A stretch of DNA of 64,000 nt from Ceratotherium simum simum (taxonomy: Eukaryota > Chordata > Mammalia > Perissodactyla > Rhinocerotidae): NCBI RefSeq assembly GCF_000283155.1, contig NW_004454208.1:1170180-1234179 (forward strand). Direction: 5' to 3'. The translations under genes and the position numbers were made by a program. Position 1 is the first letter of the stretch. The number at the start of each line of letters is the position of its first letter. Below, one piece after another: positions 35,493 to 48,110 of this stretch. Below the pieces are notes generated by a model, which saw only the letters and a program-made list of their open reading frames with translations, was not told the DNA's origin and ran no database searches.

Positions 35493-35733
35493 TTTTTTTT
35501 TGTGAGGAAGATCAGCCCTGAGCTAACATCTGATGCCAATCCTCCTCTTTTTGCTGAGGAAGACTGGCCCTGGGCTAACATCTGTGCCCATCTTCCTCCA
35601 CTTTATGTGGGACACTGCCACAGCATGGCTTGACAAGCCATGCGTTGGTGCGCGCCAGGGATCCGGGCCTGTGAACCCTGGGCTGCCAAAGAGGAGCGTG
35701 CGCACTTAACCGCTGCGCCGCCGGGCCGGCCCC
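35493..35733 (-). mobile_element. ERE-type SINE, double-tail form
   Basis: Starts on the plus strand with poly-T and TGTGAGGAAGATCAGCCCTG, has two tail modules and the 'CACTTTATGTGGGACACTGC' body, and ends at the head complement GCCGGGCCGGCCCC. Target duplication AAGAACCACATGGAGATTTT(T) is at 35472-35492 and 35734-35754. Confidence 0.96.
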
Positions 35734-35754
35734 AAGAACCACATGGAGATTTTT

Positions 35755-36480
35755 AATGTCACAAATATGGATTGGACTCTTGTACTTTGGGAAAGAGAAG
35801 ACAATAAACATAATGCCTTTCATTGTTTCTTTATTGCCTTCAAAACAAATCAGTGGTGGTGGGAAATTGAGAGTATTGGGCTATTCTCTTGAGTGATGTG
35901 GTAGCTCCTGTAGATGTAGTGTACCATTGGTGGAGATGCTGTGGTCAATCTGGAGGATCTTGTATCATCATCTCAATCACCATCTGATGGGAAACATTCA
36001 TTTTTCTCTTATAGGCTGTATGACATTGCATACTAGGTTATTAGGTTCATAGGCTTTGGAAAGACCCAGTCCTTGCTTACAATTTACCAAAGGAAAAAAA
36101 TAGAGTGTTGCAGATGTAACATATTTGAATGACTAATTTACATTGTATAACTGACACACGAAAACACATAAACACAAACGAAGGAATCTCTGGGTATAAT
36201 CCAATGCAAATGTCACTATTTTAATCATTTATCCACAACTTGATATCCTGAAATATGCCAATACTTTATGTTTATTTTATGGCATAACTCTATGAGGAAA
36301 GTATTTTTAATTCCATTCTACAGATGTGGAAACTGAGTCTTAAGAATCAAGAAATTTTAAAAACAATGAGGCAACCATTGTTACATTTAATTTGTATCTT
36401 TTCAGAATTTCTTTATAATGTGATATGAACCTGTATGTGAATTGAATCTATACGAACACAGATGACTTTTCTTTCCTCTT
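35755..36480. other. Intergenic, ancient repeat traces, no gene
   Basis: A MIR3/L2-like segment lies around 36250-36350 ('ATTCTACAGATGTGGAAACT'). Otherwise the region is AT-rich without ORFs. Confidence 0.45.
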
Positions 36481-36720
36481 TTCCACAAAAGGTAGAGCAT
36501 TGTACACATTGTCCCACATTTTGCTTTTCTCACTTAATATATCATGGGAATCTTTTTATACAACTAAATGAAGAGCTTCCTCACTTTTTAACACAGCTTC
36601 ATAGTATTCCTTTATATGATTATATAATAATTTAATTAAAAATCCTTTATTGATAGCCATTTGGATTGTTTCCAATCTTTTGCTATTACAAACAACTCTA
36701 TGGCTTCAGCTTTCAATTAG
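36481..36720 (-). mobile_element. Old L1 3' fragment
   Basis: Reverse-oriented 3' sequence of an old L1M-type element: 'GTCCCACATTTTGCTTTTCT', 'TAACACAGCTTCATAGTATT', 'GATAGCCATTTGGATTGTTT' and 'TTTTGCTATTACAAACAAC'. Confidence 0.7.
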
Positions 36721-37023
36721 GATATAGAATGCAAAATACCACTGTTCATATGGTAACAATAACAACAAACCTGCTAAGATGAAAATCGTACTTTTCTATG
36801 GCAATTATCAAAGAACAGTGGACAGAGTAAACTTTAATGAACTGATTTATAGGGAGTGACGGTAAACGGAGAGCCACAGCTGCTTCCGTATCTGCGGAAC
36901 AGCACCTGGTTTGTGGGAAAGTGGAGAAGCAGGCCTCCTATAGATAGAGAGACTTTACAGAGTTGAGGAAAAATCAGCCAAGACTTTAATAACAGTGTGG
37001 GTTGCCAGATGGATTGGAATTTA

Positions 37024-37276
37024 TTTATTTATTTATTTTTTGTGAGGAAGACCAGCCCTGAGCTAACATCTGATACCAGTCCTCCTCTTTTTTGCTGAGG
37101 AAGACTGGCTCTGGGCTGACATCCACGCCCATCTTCCTCTACTTTATATGGGATGCTGCCACAGCATGGCTTAACAAGCGGTGCGTCGGTGTGCGCCCAG
37201 GATCCCAACCGGCAAACCCCGGGCCGCCGCAGCGGAGAGCGCGCACTTTAACCGCTTGCGCAACTGGGCCGGCCTC
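37024..37276 (-). mobile_element. ERE-type SINE, double-tail form
   Basis: A TTTATTTATT-rich tail, two tail modules, the 'CTTTATATGGGATGCTGCCA' body and the head complement CTGGGCCGGCC. Target duplication GGATTGGAATTTA is at 37011-37023 and 37277-37289. Confidence 0.95.
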
Positions 37277-38703
37277 GGATTGGAATTTAGAAGTGACTCA
37301 AATGAAAAAATAAATTGTTTGGCTCAACAATCAGCCTCCTCTGCAATTTTACTGCAAAAATGTAGTGTAGGCAAGGTTGGAAAACAGAGAATCACAAAAT
37401 TTCACGTGCTTGAATTTTGGAGTGGTTCTGGAGTTGAAGTCAAGGTGAGCCAAAACTATATCATGTCTATGTCTCAACCTCCTCCTAGCTCAAACACTGA
37501 CAAGATCAAAGAGACCAGCCACTCCACAGTGGAGGTGTAGGAAACTGAGGTTGGGCTGAAGGGCAAAATGAAATGTCCTTATTTCCATTAGATATCAGAG
37601 GTACACTCAATTTAATTAACACTACAGCTCAGTCTCAGATCAAATGGACTCTTGCAAAATCTGAATGATCAAATCCTCATTCTAGCCACATGCCAGAAAA
37701 AGACTTGCACCACTGGAAAAAACAAAAACAAACAAAACATCCCTGGAGATTCTTTATATGCAATGTCCAGCATTGAGTAAAAAATTATAAGACGTGAAGA
37801 AACAGGAAAATGAGACCCATAATCAGGAAGAAAAAAACAGTCAATAGAAGCAGACTCACAGGTAGGTTGAAAGGTAAAAGGATTGCAAAACAATATATAA
37901 AATGCAAACCCAAATCATAGGGAAGCTAGGCTATACCATAGGAAAGTGACTATACCATACAAAGTATACTTCAAAACAAGGAGATTACCAGAATTAAAAA
38001 AACATTTCAAATGGCAAAAGGGTCGTTTCATCAAGAAGACATCAATCCTAAATGTGTATGCACTAAATAACAGAGCTCCAAAATACATAAGGCAAAATTG
38101 AAAGCACCAAAGGGAGAAATTATAAATCTATATTCATAGTTAGACTAACTAATTGATAGAACATGTACACAAACATCAGTAAGGATATAGACAATCAAAA
38201 CAATACTATCAACTAACTTGACTTCATTTACATTTATAGAACACCGTGCCCAGCAACTGCATAATATACATTCTTTTCAAGAGCACATGGAATGTTTGCT
38301 GAGAGAAAACATGCTGAACTATGAAACAAGTCTCAATAAATTTCAAAGAATAGAAATCACACAGAGTATATTCTCTGACTTTGCAGAATTAAATTAGATA
38401 GATATACATCTAGAAAATACCAAGTATTTGGAAATTAAACAACAAATAGCCCATGGGTAAAAGAAAAAATTATGAGACATTTAATATATTTACAACGAAT
38501 GAAAATGAAAACACAAATATCAAAATTTGCAGAATGCACCTGAAGTGCTAAGAGATAAGTTTTTACTTTGTGTATATATTAGAAAAAGAAGAAAGGTTTA
38601 AAATTATCTACATTTCTACCTTAAGAAGCTTGAAATAAAGAATGAATGAAACTCAATGCAAGTACAGGAAGGAAATAATAAAGATAAGAAATCAATGAAC
38701 TAG

Positions 38704-38985
38704 GGGCCGGCCCCGTGGCTTAGCAGTTAAGTGTGCGCGCTCCACTACTGACGGCCCAGGTTTGGATCCCGGGCGCACTCTGACGCACTGCTTCTCNNNN
38801 NNNNNNNNNNNNNNNNNNNNNNNNNNNNNNNNNNNNNNNNNNNNNNNNNNNNNNNNNNNNNNNNNNNNNNNNNNNNNNNNNNNNNNNNNNNNNNNNTTAG
38901 CTCAGAGCCGGTCTTCCTCAGCAAAAAGAGGAGGATTAGCATGGATGTTAGCTCAGGGCTGATCTTCCTCACAAAAAAAAAAAAA
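38704..38985 (+). mobile_element. ERE-type SINE containing the assembly gap
   Basis: Head GGGGCCGGCCCCGTGGCTTA, then 100 N at 38797-38896, then the two-module tail and poly-A. Target duplication AGAAATCAATGAACTAG is at 38687-38703 and 38986-39002. The element is continuous across the gap. Confidence 0.93.
38797..38896. other. Assembly gap of exactly 100 N
   Basis: A run of 100 undetermined bases inside a SINE, probably a fixed-size placeholder. Alignment with the complete copy at 16892-17195 suggests about 116 missing bases. Confidence 0.95.
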
Positions 38986-39082
38986 AGAAATCAATGAACT
39001 AGAAAACAAATAATAGAGAAAATTTAACAAAGCCAAAGTTTAGTTCTTTGAAAATATCAATAAAATTAATAAACTCTTTATC

Positions 39083-39455
39083 TTCATCAGTTTGGGCTGC
39101 CATAACAAAATACCATAAGACTGAGTGGCTTAAACAACAGAAATTTATTTTCTCACAGTTCTGGAGGCTGGAGGTCCAAGATTAGTGTGCCAGCATGGTT
39201 GGGTTCTGAGGAGGAGTCTCTTCCTGACTTGTAGACAGCCACCTTCTTGCTGTGTCCTCACATGGCAGAAAGAGAGAGACTGCAGGCTCTCTGGTGTTTC
39301 TTCTTATGAGGGAACTAATCCTATCATGAAGGCCCTACCCTCATGACTTCATCTAAACCTGATTATCTCCCAGAGGCCCCACTTCCAAATACCATGACAT
39401 TAGGGATTAAGGCTTCAACATATAAATTTAAGGGGACACAAGTCAGTCCATAAAA
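39083..39455 (-). mobile_element. MLT1A-like LTR (ERVL-MaLR)
   Basis: The plus strand shows the reverse complement of an MLT1 LTR: 'TTTGGGCTGCCATAACAAAA', 'TTAAACAACAGAAATTTATT', 'TTGCTGTGTCCTCACATGGC', 'AAGGCCCTACCCTCATGACT' and 'GGGGACACAAGTCAGTCCAT'. It lies inside an older L1. There are no coding parts. Confidence 0.9.
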
Positions 39456-39829
39456 TTCCTAGCAAGACTAATTAAGAAAGAAAAGAGAAAAAACAAATCA
39501 TCATTGTCAGGAATGAAAGAGGAGAAATCACTACAGACCCTAAAGACATTAAAAACTTAATGAAAATATTAGGAACAATTTTATGACAGTAAATTCAATA
39601 ACTTAATTGAAATGGACAATTTCAAATGCTTTGAAAAACACGACTTATCAAAATAGACACAAAAAGAAATGGAAAATATATCTGTTAAGAAAATTGAATT
39701 TGTAACTAAAAACTTTTCCCATAAAGAAAAGTCCAGGACCAGATGGCCTTACTGGTGAATTCTATTAACATTTAAATACTGTATCATGCCAAATAACATG
39801 CTAATCATTAACCTTGTATATATGTCAAT

Positions 39830-39995
39830 TTTTACATATATATACTTCTATAGGGTAATGCCCCCAAACTGGATTTGCTGAGTCAAAATGTATGTGCATT
39901 TGTAATTTTGACAGATATTGCCAAATTACCTTCTCTAAGGGTTGAACCAATTTCCACTCTTGTTAACAATGAAAGTGCCTTTTTTTCGACAGCTT
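39830..39995 (-). mobile_element. Old L1 3' fragment
   Basis: 'GGATTTGCTGAGTCAAAATG' and 'ATATTGCCAAATTACCTTCT' are typical of reverse-oriented 3' ends of old L1 elements. Confidence 0.65.
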
Positions 39996-42900
39996 TACCA
40001 ACAGATTTATAATAGATTTAAGAATTCATAAAAATTTCATTAAACATGTTATGTGAAGTGGCTAATAAAGGATATATTTCTCATTGGCCAATTCTTAAGG
40101 CTTTTATTTTCAGAAAATGTGTGTATCCTTTTTATTTTTCTGTGTCCTTTATTTTTTACTTGTTAATTACTGGTCTAAAATTTAAATTAAGATGGCATGA
40201 TGGGGTGGGTGTAAGAGGTCATGGGAAAGAAGTACATGCGGGGAAGTTTCTTGAACTCTGGGTTAAAGATCAGCACTAATCTCTTCCTCCAGATGTTTTA
40301 TAAAACCTTCTAACAAGTAGAAAAATTGGTGGTTTTGAGTTTCACTTCACTTGTCTTAGAAATATTGAGAAATAGTAACATAAAAAATGGAAAGAAGAGA
40401 GAGAAGGATGTACTTGATGATCATCTCTCTAGTACTTAGGAAAGACTTTTAAAGAATATATGTATTTTGAATTTAAAGAGATTTGGAAACTGAGTTAAAA
40501 GGTTCGTCCAGGTGACTTTGACTTCTGGCATCATGTCAGTAGGACCTATTCTAGAAGGTTCCCCTTCCCATCTCAGATATAATAATTCTCAACAAAATAT
40601 CATAAAAAACATGACAAATAACTAAGTGAGGGAAATGAAGCCAGGGAGGTTCCAAGGTGCCAGAAATGCAGAGCAAGCTCAAGGTCAGCTCTGTGAGTAG
40701 TAAATGAACCTGTGGTGGCCGGTAGGAGGATGAATGTGAATGTGGGACTCAGAGGCTCAGGCCGATGTTCACTTCCTCTGAAGAGGATTTATTTTTGCTT
40801 CTGGAAGGCAGTTATGGTCGATGCAGTGACATCGGTCCAGTCAAAGATTGAACTGATTCAAAGCTTGGCTTTAGTCTTGGTGAGTGTTGGCTGATTTCCT
40901 GATTACTCTTACTCCCAGAGGTCCAAACTACAAGAGTGGGGTATTTACCAAGGCCTGTCCTCTGGCGGGCCCTGAACTTGAATTTTTATTCTCCTAGTCC
41001 CATGAGATTGCCAGAAACTCTGCTCAGCGTCTTAGCTTCTCAACCGTTTTGTTTGTTTTTTGTTTTTTTGCAAATTGGCAAATGCCTTGTGGGTAAAATG
41101 GTTTATTTCTCTGCTCATCGTTTTTGTCTAGGATCTTGGCCCTTCAAGTCCTTGCTACTTTGATAGCTCTCTGATGTTTTTCACACGTTTTGTTTACATT
41201 GTCCAACTTCTCTAGTTCTCAGCAGTCGAATTTCTCCTGGATAAACCAGCCTACCATTGCTTGAACCAGAGATAACCTGCTTGGTTATTTAAAACTATGC
41301 AGTGGGTAATGTTAAAAATTCTGATTGTATTTTCTAAATGTTTTTTATAAATATCATTTGATACAATTTTAGAAATTTTTATTACTTCAAATGATCTATT
41401 ATGTGAAACTTAATTACGATAGTCTTGTTTTTCCTCATTGATGAGTGCAAATTTTCTTTTATTGAATCATGAGCTTTCATAGAAATAATTGCTGCTTTGA
41501 TAAAATATACGTTTGTACTTTCAGATTGTAGTGATACGACCTTTAAGCATCATTTTTATCTAGTGGTTAGGTTACTAACAATGATAAGCCACTGCTTTTG
41601 TCCGTTTCAAACCATGCAGGTCACTTTCAGTCTTGCCTTTGTTTACTTTCTTCCCACCAGGTCTGTGTACCAGGGTGTAGTGTTTGAGGGCAGAAAATGA
41701 GACGGTATCTTGGAAAATACCTTCAAGCAGAACTGAGGCTTGGTCCACACCCTTTCCATTTCCCCGTCACTCCCAGGCAGTGTGATAGGGCAAGGAGTCA
41801 GTGACCGCAGATTGGAGTCTTTGCTCTTTCTCTTACCAAGCTAACAGCCTTAGGCAAAATGCCTCAGCCCTCCGAGTCTGTTTCCTGTTCTGTAAGTTGA
41901 GGGTTAACATGCCCACCATCTATAATGCCTAGTGCAGTGCCTGGCTTGCCGTAGATGCTTGAGAAGTTAGGATCTCCAATTTAAAGAGATTCATGTTGCA
42001 TAAAGGAAGACGTACGAGTTGGAAGAAGGAACAGCTGGAGCCAGAAATCGACTACCTCCATCCTTAGAGGGAAGATATCATCTGAACAAATACCTTCATT
42101 GACATAACTGCACTCCGCCCTGGACTGGCCTTGTATCTATATCCAAGGCTCTCTGTAAAGCCAGGAGGCACAGCCACTCTGACATGGAGCAAATGGAGAC
42201 ACTGGCTTCTTAGCTTGTGACGGGCTTGGCTCCTCACCTTTTGTCTGTATCAGAGAAGACAAGGGAGAACATTTTGAAAGAAAAGAGAAAGAAGATAGTC
42301 ACAGGAAAACAAAGCAAAGGAGCTGGCAGAAAAAGAAGTGAGACCTGTGGCACCTCGGAAGCAGAAATGGATAAGCTGAGTAGGATAAAGACAGAAAGTA
42401 GATCCTGAAAAGAATTTGTCAGAGGTCTTTAATGTGGTTTTGTTTGTGAGGAGAGTGACCGAGCGAACGCAGGAGTGTGAGAGAGCTGCTGCTCCAAAGC
42501 CTGGAGACCAGACTGGCCACGGAGGACGCCGTCCGTGGAGAGTAGAGGCTAAGGGCTGGGTGGAGCAAGGCAAGTGCCCCCTTCCCCATGTGGAACAAGT
42601 TGCTAAAAGGACAAATTCATGGTTTGAATCCATAGCAGCTGAAAAAAGGTGAATTAACCTGTAGTGTTCATTCAACAGTTTTTATCATCCTGTGGCTGAA
42701 CATGGCACAACCTGTACAGATGTCTTTCCAGAACGGAAAGATTTCAGAGATACAGTTATTTTCAAGGAGCCTGCTTGAAATACCATGCGTCTGTGTGTGT
42801 CTCTGAAGACCAGAGTGAGGACAGCTGGTGGAAATGTTAGAATGCAGATTCCCCCATCACCCCCAGGCTGACCCAAGTAGACTCTGTGGGGTGGGCCCTG

Positions 42901-44882
42901 GGACAAGCATTCTAAATGACTTCACCAGGCCATCCTTGGGCACACTGGGGTTTGACAAGTTTGCCTGCCCCATGGGAACCTGGAACAAACCTGGCTGCAT
43001 AAAAATCAACTCAGAATTTTGTTAAAAACACAGACTCCTGGGCTGTGGGACCAGAAAATCTGATCTACTAGCTTTGGGAACCCATGGTCATTAGTCAATA
43101 TTAATTTGGTCCTTATGATTTTGTAACTGGATTTAGCACTAGTTTCACAGATGTGCTCCAGGGGAAACTTAAGATCTTGACCCTATGAATGTTAACTCCA
43201 ACTGAGGGGAGTCCGTCTTCTGTGTGGGTTAGAACTGTGGTTTATGGGGAGGAGGAACTATATGATAAAGTTTTGAATCCCAAGCATCTGGTAAGTAGTT
43301 TAGAGGTTGTGGCACATTACCAAGAGCATCTCTTTGATAATAGTGCTGAACTCAAATATTAGCTCTTGGTGAGTGTTGGGCATCTGCCTTCTGTGAGCAG
43401 AATCTAGAAGACCATTCATAGATCTCTTTTAGGGCTGAAGTTCAACCACAAACAATCAATTCCCCTCTCGACTTTTGCCTTCCATTTTCTGAACATTGAA
43501 GATTTGGATACTGATTACCAGTCAGAAGAGACTGTCTCAAGTTGTATTAATGTTTTGAATAGGAAACTAATCTCTTAGTTAATAAGAGATGAATAAGAGT
43601 AACACGGCATACTAAGAAATCATTACTTATAGCTTAGTGCTAACTATAATTTAAAATGCCATGTGAATCCTGAATCCATAAATTTAATAGTTACATTATC
43701 AAAAAAGCTAGAAATAAATTATTTTAGTGTCTTTTTAGTAAATCATACCCAGAAATAATTTAAGTTAACAAGTACCTCCACGTTTCTGAGGTTGATTAAT
43801 GATGGTGTCTCTGAGGTCTGTAATATTATCTTTAAAAGGATTCTTGGCTGTAGTTTCACAATTAATTTAACTCTTCATCTTGGTAAGGTTTTCCCACTAT
43901 GCTCTGACATCTGAATGGTTTCAAGGCATTCTGTCAACTTCACCAACTTTTTTCCCTCTTAAAATGACCTGAAAAGGCCTTGGCCAGCCATGCTCTGTTC
44001 TTCAATCAGCATTCACCTAAGTACTCCTAGTGGGTGGGAGAAACCATAGCAACAGCAGTTCTGGCATTAGGGAAGTTGTTCACAGGGCTTCAGAAAGCTA
44101 CTGTCAGGTCCCCCTTAGGAAGGCAAGCTAATGAGGCTCCTTCTCTTCCCAACAGTTATGCCACAAAGCTGGGAGAAAAAGGATTAGTATTCAAGATCCT
44201 AATTAATTCAACATACATTTATTGGTGCTCACTATATGAAAGGGACATGTTTTGGGTGCAAAGTGAATGGGATTGGCTGTCCTCTGTCCAGGAGCCCCCA
44301 CCCTAGCAGAGAGGCAATGAGAACACTGGAGCACAAACACCCACAGAGTGACCCTGGGGATGAGGGTAAGGAGGGAGTGGTTCTGCCTGGGGTGAGACAG
44401 AGGGAATCTTGGGAATGAAGACTTTGAAGTAGTCTAGAAAGACAGGCTGGAAGAGGGGGCAGGCAGAAAGGACATTCTAGGCAGGAGAGAGCTGGTGCAA
44501 TGCCCAGAGGTGGGGATAAATGAGCGGCACTCAGGGAACAGCTAGTACCCTTGGGAAGCTTGGGAATGGGGAGCACTGAGACGTCAGCGAGAGAGAAACG
44601 TGGGAATACAAGCTGATGTCGGAGGAGTTGACGTCATACCTACTATCAGTTTACAGAAAGTGCAAAAGATAGCGGAACATATTAAATCACACCACAAATA
44701 AGCAATCAGCAAAGTCTAGGCTGTGAGAAACTTGAGGAGACAAATGATCCAGATTCTGAGGAAAAAAAGTGGCAAGAAAATAAAAAGAGGTGGAGGGGAA
44801 CCAATAGATTAAAGAGACTTAAGAGATGCGTTAACAATTGCAACATATGGATTTCATTGATTCCTATTCAAACTACTATTTA
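39996..44882. other. Intergenic, no gene supported
   Basis: Mostly unique-looking DNA. MIR-like sequence lies around 41845-41965 ('TCTGTTTCCTGTTCTGTAAG'), an L2-like segment around 44205-44330 and MER5-like traces around 43020-43070. The largest ORFs (42250-42675, 141 codons; 44232-44576, 114 codons) have no recognisable domains. Confidence 0.5.
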
Positions 44883-45143
44883 TTTTATTTTATTATTTAT
44901 GTATTTATTTATTTATTTTGCTAAGGAAGATTGGCCCTGAGCTAACATCTGTTGCCAATCTTCCTCTTTTTGCTTGAGGAAGATTGTCCCTGAGCTAAAA
45001 TCTGTGCCAATCTTCCTCTATTTTTGTATGTGGGATGCTGCCACAGCATGGCATGATGAGTGGCGTCCAGGATCCAAACCTGTGAACCCCAGGCCACTGA
45101 GGCGGAGCACATGAACTTAACCACTACGCTACTGAGTTGGCCC
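44883..45143 (-). mobile_element. ERE-type SINE, double-tail form
   Basis: Begins with a TTTATTTATT-type tail complement, has two 'GAGCTAA(C/A)ATCTGT' modules, and ends in the head complement ACTGAGTTGGCC. Target duplication TCAAACTACTATTTA is at 44868-44882 and 45144-45158. Confidence 0.95.
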
Positions 45144-45639
45144 TCAAACTACTATTTAAAAAGAAAGGGAATTTTTGCTTCTGGGAAGATGGTTGGTGTA
45201 CTTTTTCTTATTCTTCTGGCTAAGCACAACTAAAAATTTTGGAAATTATATAAAAGCAAACATAAGAAGACTCTGAAAGGTAGAGAGAGGAAAGCAGACC
45301 AGCAGGGACCTCAGGTGGTGGGTTGCCTGGGTATTTTTTTTGCCTCACAAATTCCAAACTTAGAGTTGAAGAAGCCAGTAATCCAAAACACCAATGGGTG
45401 CAGAAAAACCCCCAAAAACCCCAAAACAATTCAAGAAAAACCTTCTGTCTCTAGCCAAATGACCAGGAAATAGGAAGCCTTGCAAGACAGAAAAATTTCA
45501 GACAATAACTGTTCTACTCCAGCTGAAACATCATAGAAAAAACTGTGCTCCCACCCTACCACCAGCAGTGGCCGTAAAGGGAACCTAGATTTCTACCTTA
45601 GTGAAGCTATAATGAGGTGCTCCAACATCCCCACTAGGG

Positions 45640-46060
45640 TGGTGTTAGAGAATGCCAATTAGGGAACTGGGACTTTCATCTCACTGGATGGTATCAAGGT
45701 CCCCACAACCTGTGGTGTCAGTGGAGACCATGTGGGGAGCCTGGACTCCACCTCCACTTTGCAGTAATGAGGGACCTCTCCCCCTCCCTCTGGGTTGGTG
45801 TCAAAGGAGTCCTAGTGGAGAGTCAGGACCTTCACCATTGCCCACTAGTAATGATGCCACATCCACCAAGGTGTCCGTGGAGACCACATGGGGAGGTGGA
45901 ACTCTCCTCCCTGCCCAGCAATAACAAGGAGCCCCTCCTCACTTCAGATGTCAAAGGAAGCCAAATGAAAAACTTGGACTTCTACCCAACTGATGGTGAT
46001 GAAGTGGTGTCCACTCCCCTTCCTCCTTTCCCCTCTGGTGGTATCAGAGACAGCTGCCTA
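45640..46060 (+). repeat. Tandem units in old L1 5' region
   Basis: Blocks that share 'GTGTC(A/C)GTGGAGACC', 'CATGTGGGGAG' / 'CACATGGGGAGG', and 'AGTAATGA' / 'AGCAATAAC' motifs recur imperfectly (for example 45715-45775 and 45870-45930). The 5' regions of several old L1 groups have such units. Confidence 0.65.
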
Positions 46061-46239
46061 AAACAGAGGGTTTAAATGAGATCTAGAGTCTCATGACATA
46101 GTATCCAAAATGTCCAGGTTTCTATCTAAAACCCCTTGTCATACCAAGAAGATCTCAAATGGAGTGAAAAAAGTCAATAGATGCTAAAGCCAAGATACAG
46201 GAATGTTAGAATAATCTCACAAAGATTTTTAAAGCAGTT

Positions 46240-47040
46240 ATGATAAAAGTACTTCAACAAGGAATTACAAACATGTTTCATTGTAAAGGAAAAAATAGAA
46301 AGCATCAGCAAGAAATAGACAGTATAAACAAAGAAACAGAAGATATAAAGAAGAACCAAATAGAAATTTTAGAACTAAAAAATACAATAACCAAAATAAA
46401 AAGCTCCGTGGGTGAACTCAACAGCAGATGGATGGAAAAGAGGAAAAAATCAATGGGTTGGAACAATAAAAACCATTTGATCTGAACAAGGGAGAGAATA
46501 TAACTGGGGAAAAAAAAAAAAAGAACAGAGTCTCAGGGACCTGTATTACTATAATGAAAGCCCTAATATTTGTGTCATTGGAGTCCTAGAATGAGACGAA
46601 AATGAGGGCAGGACTAAAAAAAAAGGTACTCAAAGAAATAATGGCTGAAAACTTTCCAAATTTAGCAAGAGACATAAACCCACAGATTCAAGAAGTTAAC
46701 TCTAAACCGGATAAACCCAAAGAAATCATGTCAAGACACATCACAATTAAACTTCTGAAAATTAAAGACAAAGAAAAAATCTTAAAAGCAGCCAGAGAAA
46801 AACAACACCTTACCTACAGGGAAAAACAATCCAAATTATATAGAGGATTTCTCATCATATATCATGGATGCCAGAAGGAACTGGCACAATATTTTTCAAG
46901 TCAACCTAAAATTCAATTTCCAGGAGAATATCCTGGGGAAATCAAGGCATTCTCAGAAGAAAGAACACTGAGAAAACTTGTCACCAAGAGACCTGTCATA
47001 AAGGAATGGCTAAAGGAAGTTCTCTATACAGAAAAGAAGT
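46240..47040 (+). pseudogene. L1 ORF1 remnant (old L1)
   Basis: The first open stretch (46240-46485) is rich in Lys, Glu, Asn and Ile, like the L1 ORF1 coiled coil. The second (46602-47042) has the conserved C-terminal segment with HITIKLLKIKDKEKILKAAR and, further on, FPGEYPGEIKAFSEERTLRK. A frameshift and stops between them make it non-functional. Confidence 0.87.
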
Positions 47041-47539
47041 GACAAAAGAAGGAACTTTGGAATATCAGGAAGGAAGAAAGAATACGTTAAGCAAAAATAT
47101 GAACAAATACAATAGGCTTTCTTTCTCTTCTTGAGTTTTCTAAATTATGTTTGACAGTTGAAATAAAAAATTATAACACTGTCTGATGCGGTTCTAAATG
47201 TATGTAGAGGAAATATTTATGACAATTATAGATGGAGAAAGGTAAAGAAATGGAAAGGGAAGTAAGTTTTCTATATTTCACTCAAACTAGTAAAATGGTG
47301 ATATCAGTAGACTGTGATAAGTTATGTGTATAGAAGGTAATGTCTAGAGCAACCACTACAAAATTTATACAAAGATACACACAAAAACACTAGATAGATA
47401 AAAATGGAATTCTAAAAAACACTTAAGCAAACCACAGAAAGGCAGGATAAAGAAAACAGAAACAAAAAACAGACCTAACAAACAGAAAACAAAAAATGAA
47501 ATGGTAGACTTAAGCCTTAAACCATCAACAATTACATTA

Positions 47540-48110
47540 TATGTAAATGGTCTAAATACACCAATTAAAAGACATATTGGCAGAATGGATTATAAAACAT
47601 GATCCAACAATATGCTGTCTACAAGAAATTCAAATATAATGACCTAGGCAGGTTGAAGGATGGAAAAGATGGAAAAAGATGTATCATGCAAACGTTAATC
47701 AAAGGAAATGATTATGGCTATATTAATATCAGATAAAGTAGACATCAGAGCAAAGAAAATTACCAGGCAGAGAGGAACATCATATAACGATAAGAAGAAG
47801 ACATAGATTGCAATCCTAAATGTGTAGGCACTAAACAACAGAACTGAAAAATATGTGACGCAAAATCTGATAGAACTGAAAGGAGAAATAGACATATCCA
47901 CAATTAGAGTTGGATACCTTAACACCTCTGTCTTAACAATGGATAGAACAGAAAGAGAGAAAATGAGCAATGATATAGAAGAACTCTACAAAATCATCAA
48001 CCACCAGGATCTAATTGACATATATAGAACACTTCATCTGACAACAGAATATACATTCTTTTCAAGTGTTCGTGGAACATATACATAGACCATATTCTGG
48101 GATATTTAAA
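47540..48110 (+). pseudogene. L1 ORF2 endonuclease remnant (old L1)
   Basis: Sequence from 'GTAAATGGTCTAAATACACC' through an open stretch at 47855-48088 (ending EYTFFSSVRG) matches the APE-type endonuclease region. The paralogous stretch in the younger L1 is at 52122-52340. Frame breaks are frequent, and a foreign insert ends the match at about 48110. Confidence 0.85.

Larger units (their letters stand above)
37560..39775 (+). mobile_element. Old L1 fragment with two later insertions
   Basis: A plus-strand L1M-type element, heavily decayed: an ORF1/ORF2 transition-like piece around 37760-37900, the endonuclease region around 38020-38430 ('TCCTAAATGTGTATGCACTA', 'TTCTCTGACTTTGCAGAATT'), then ORF2 to the 'AGTCCAGGACCAGATGGCCT' motif near 39730. 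It is interrupted by an ERE SINE (38704-38985) and an MLT1A-like LTR (39083-39455). No open frame survives. Confidence 0.8.

Noticed and set aside
42250..42675. 141-codon minus-strand ORF with an overlapping plus-strand ORF
   Set aside because: No domain, no Kozak or splice evidence, and open frames on both strands.
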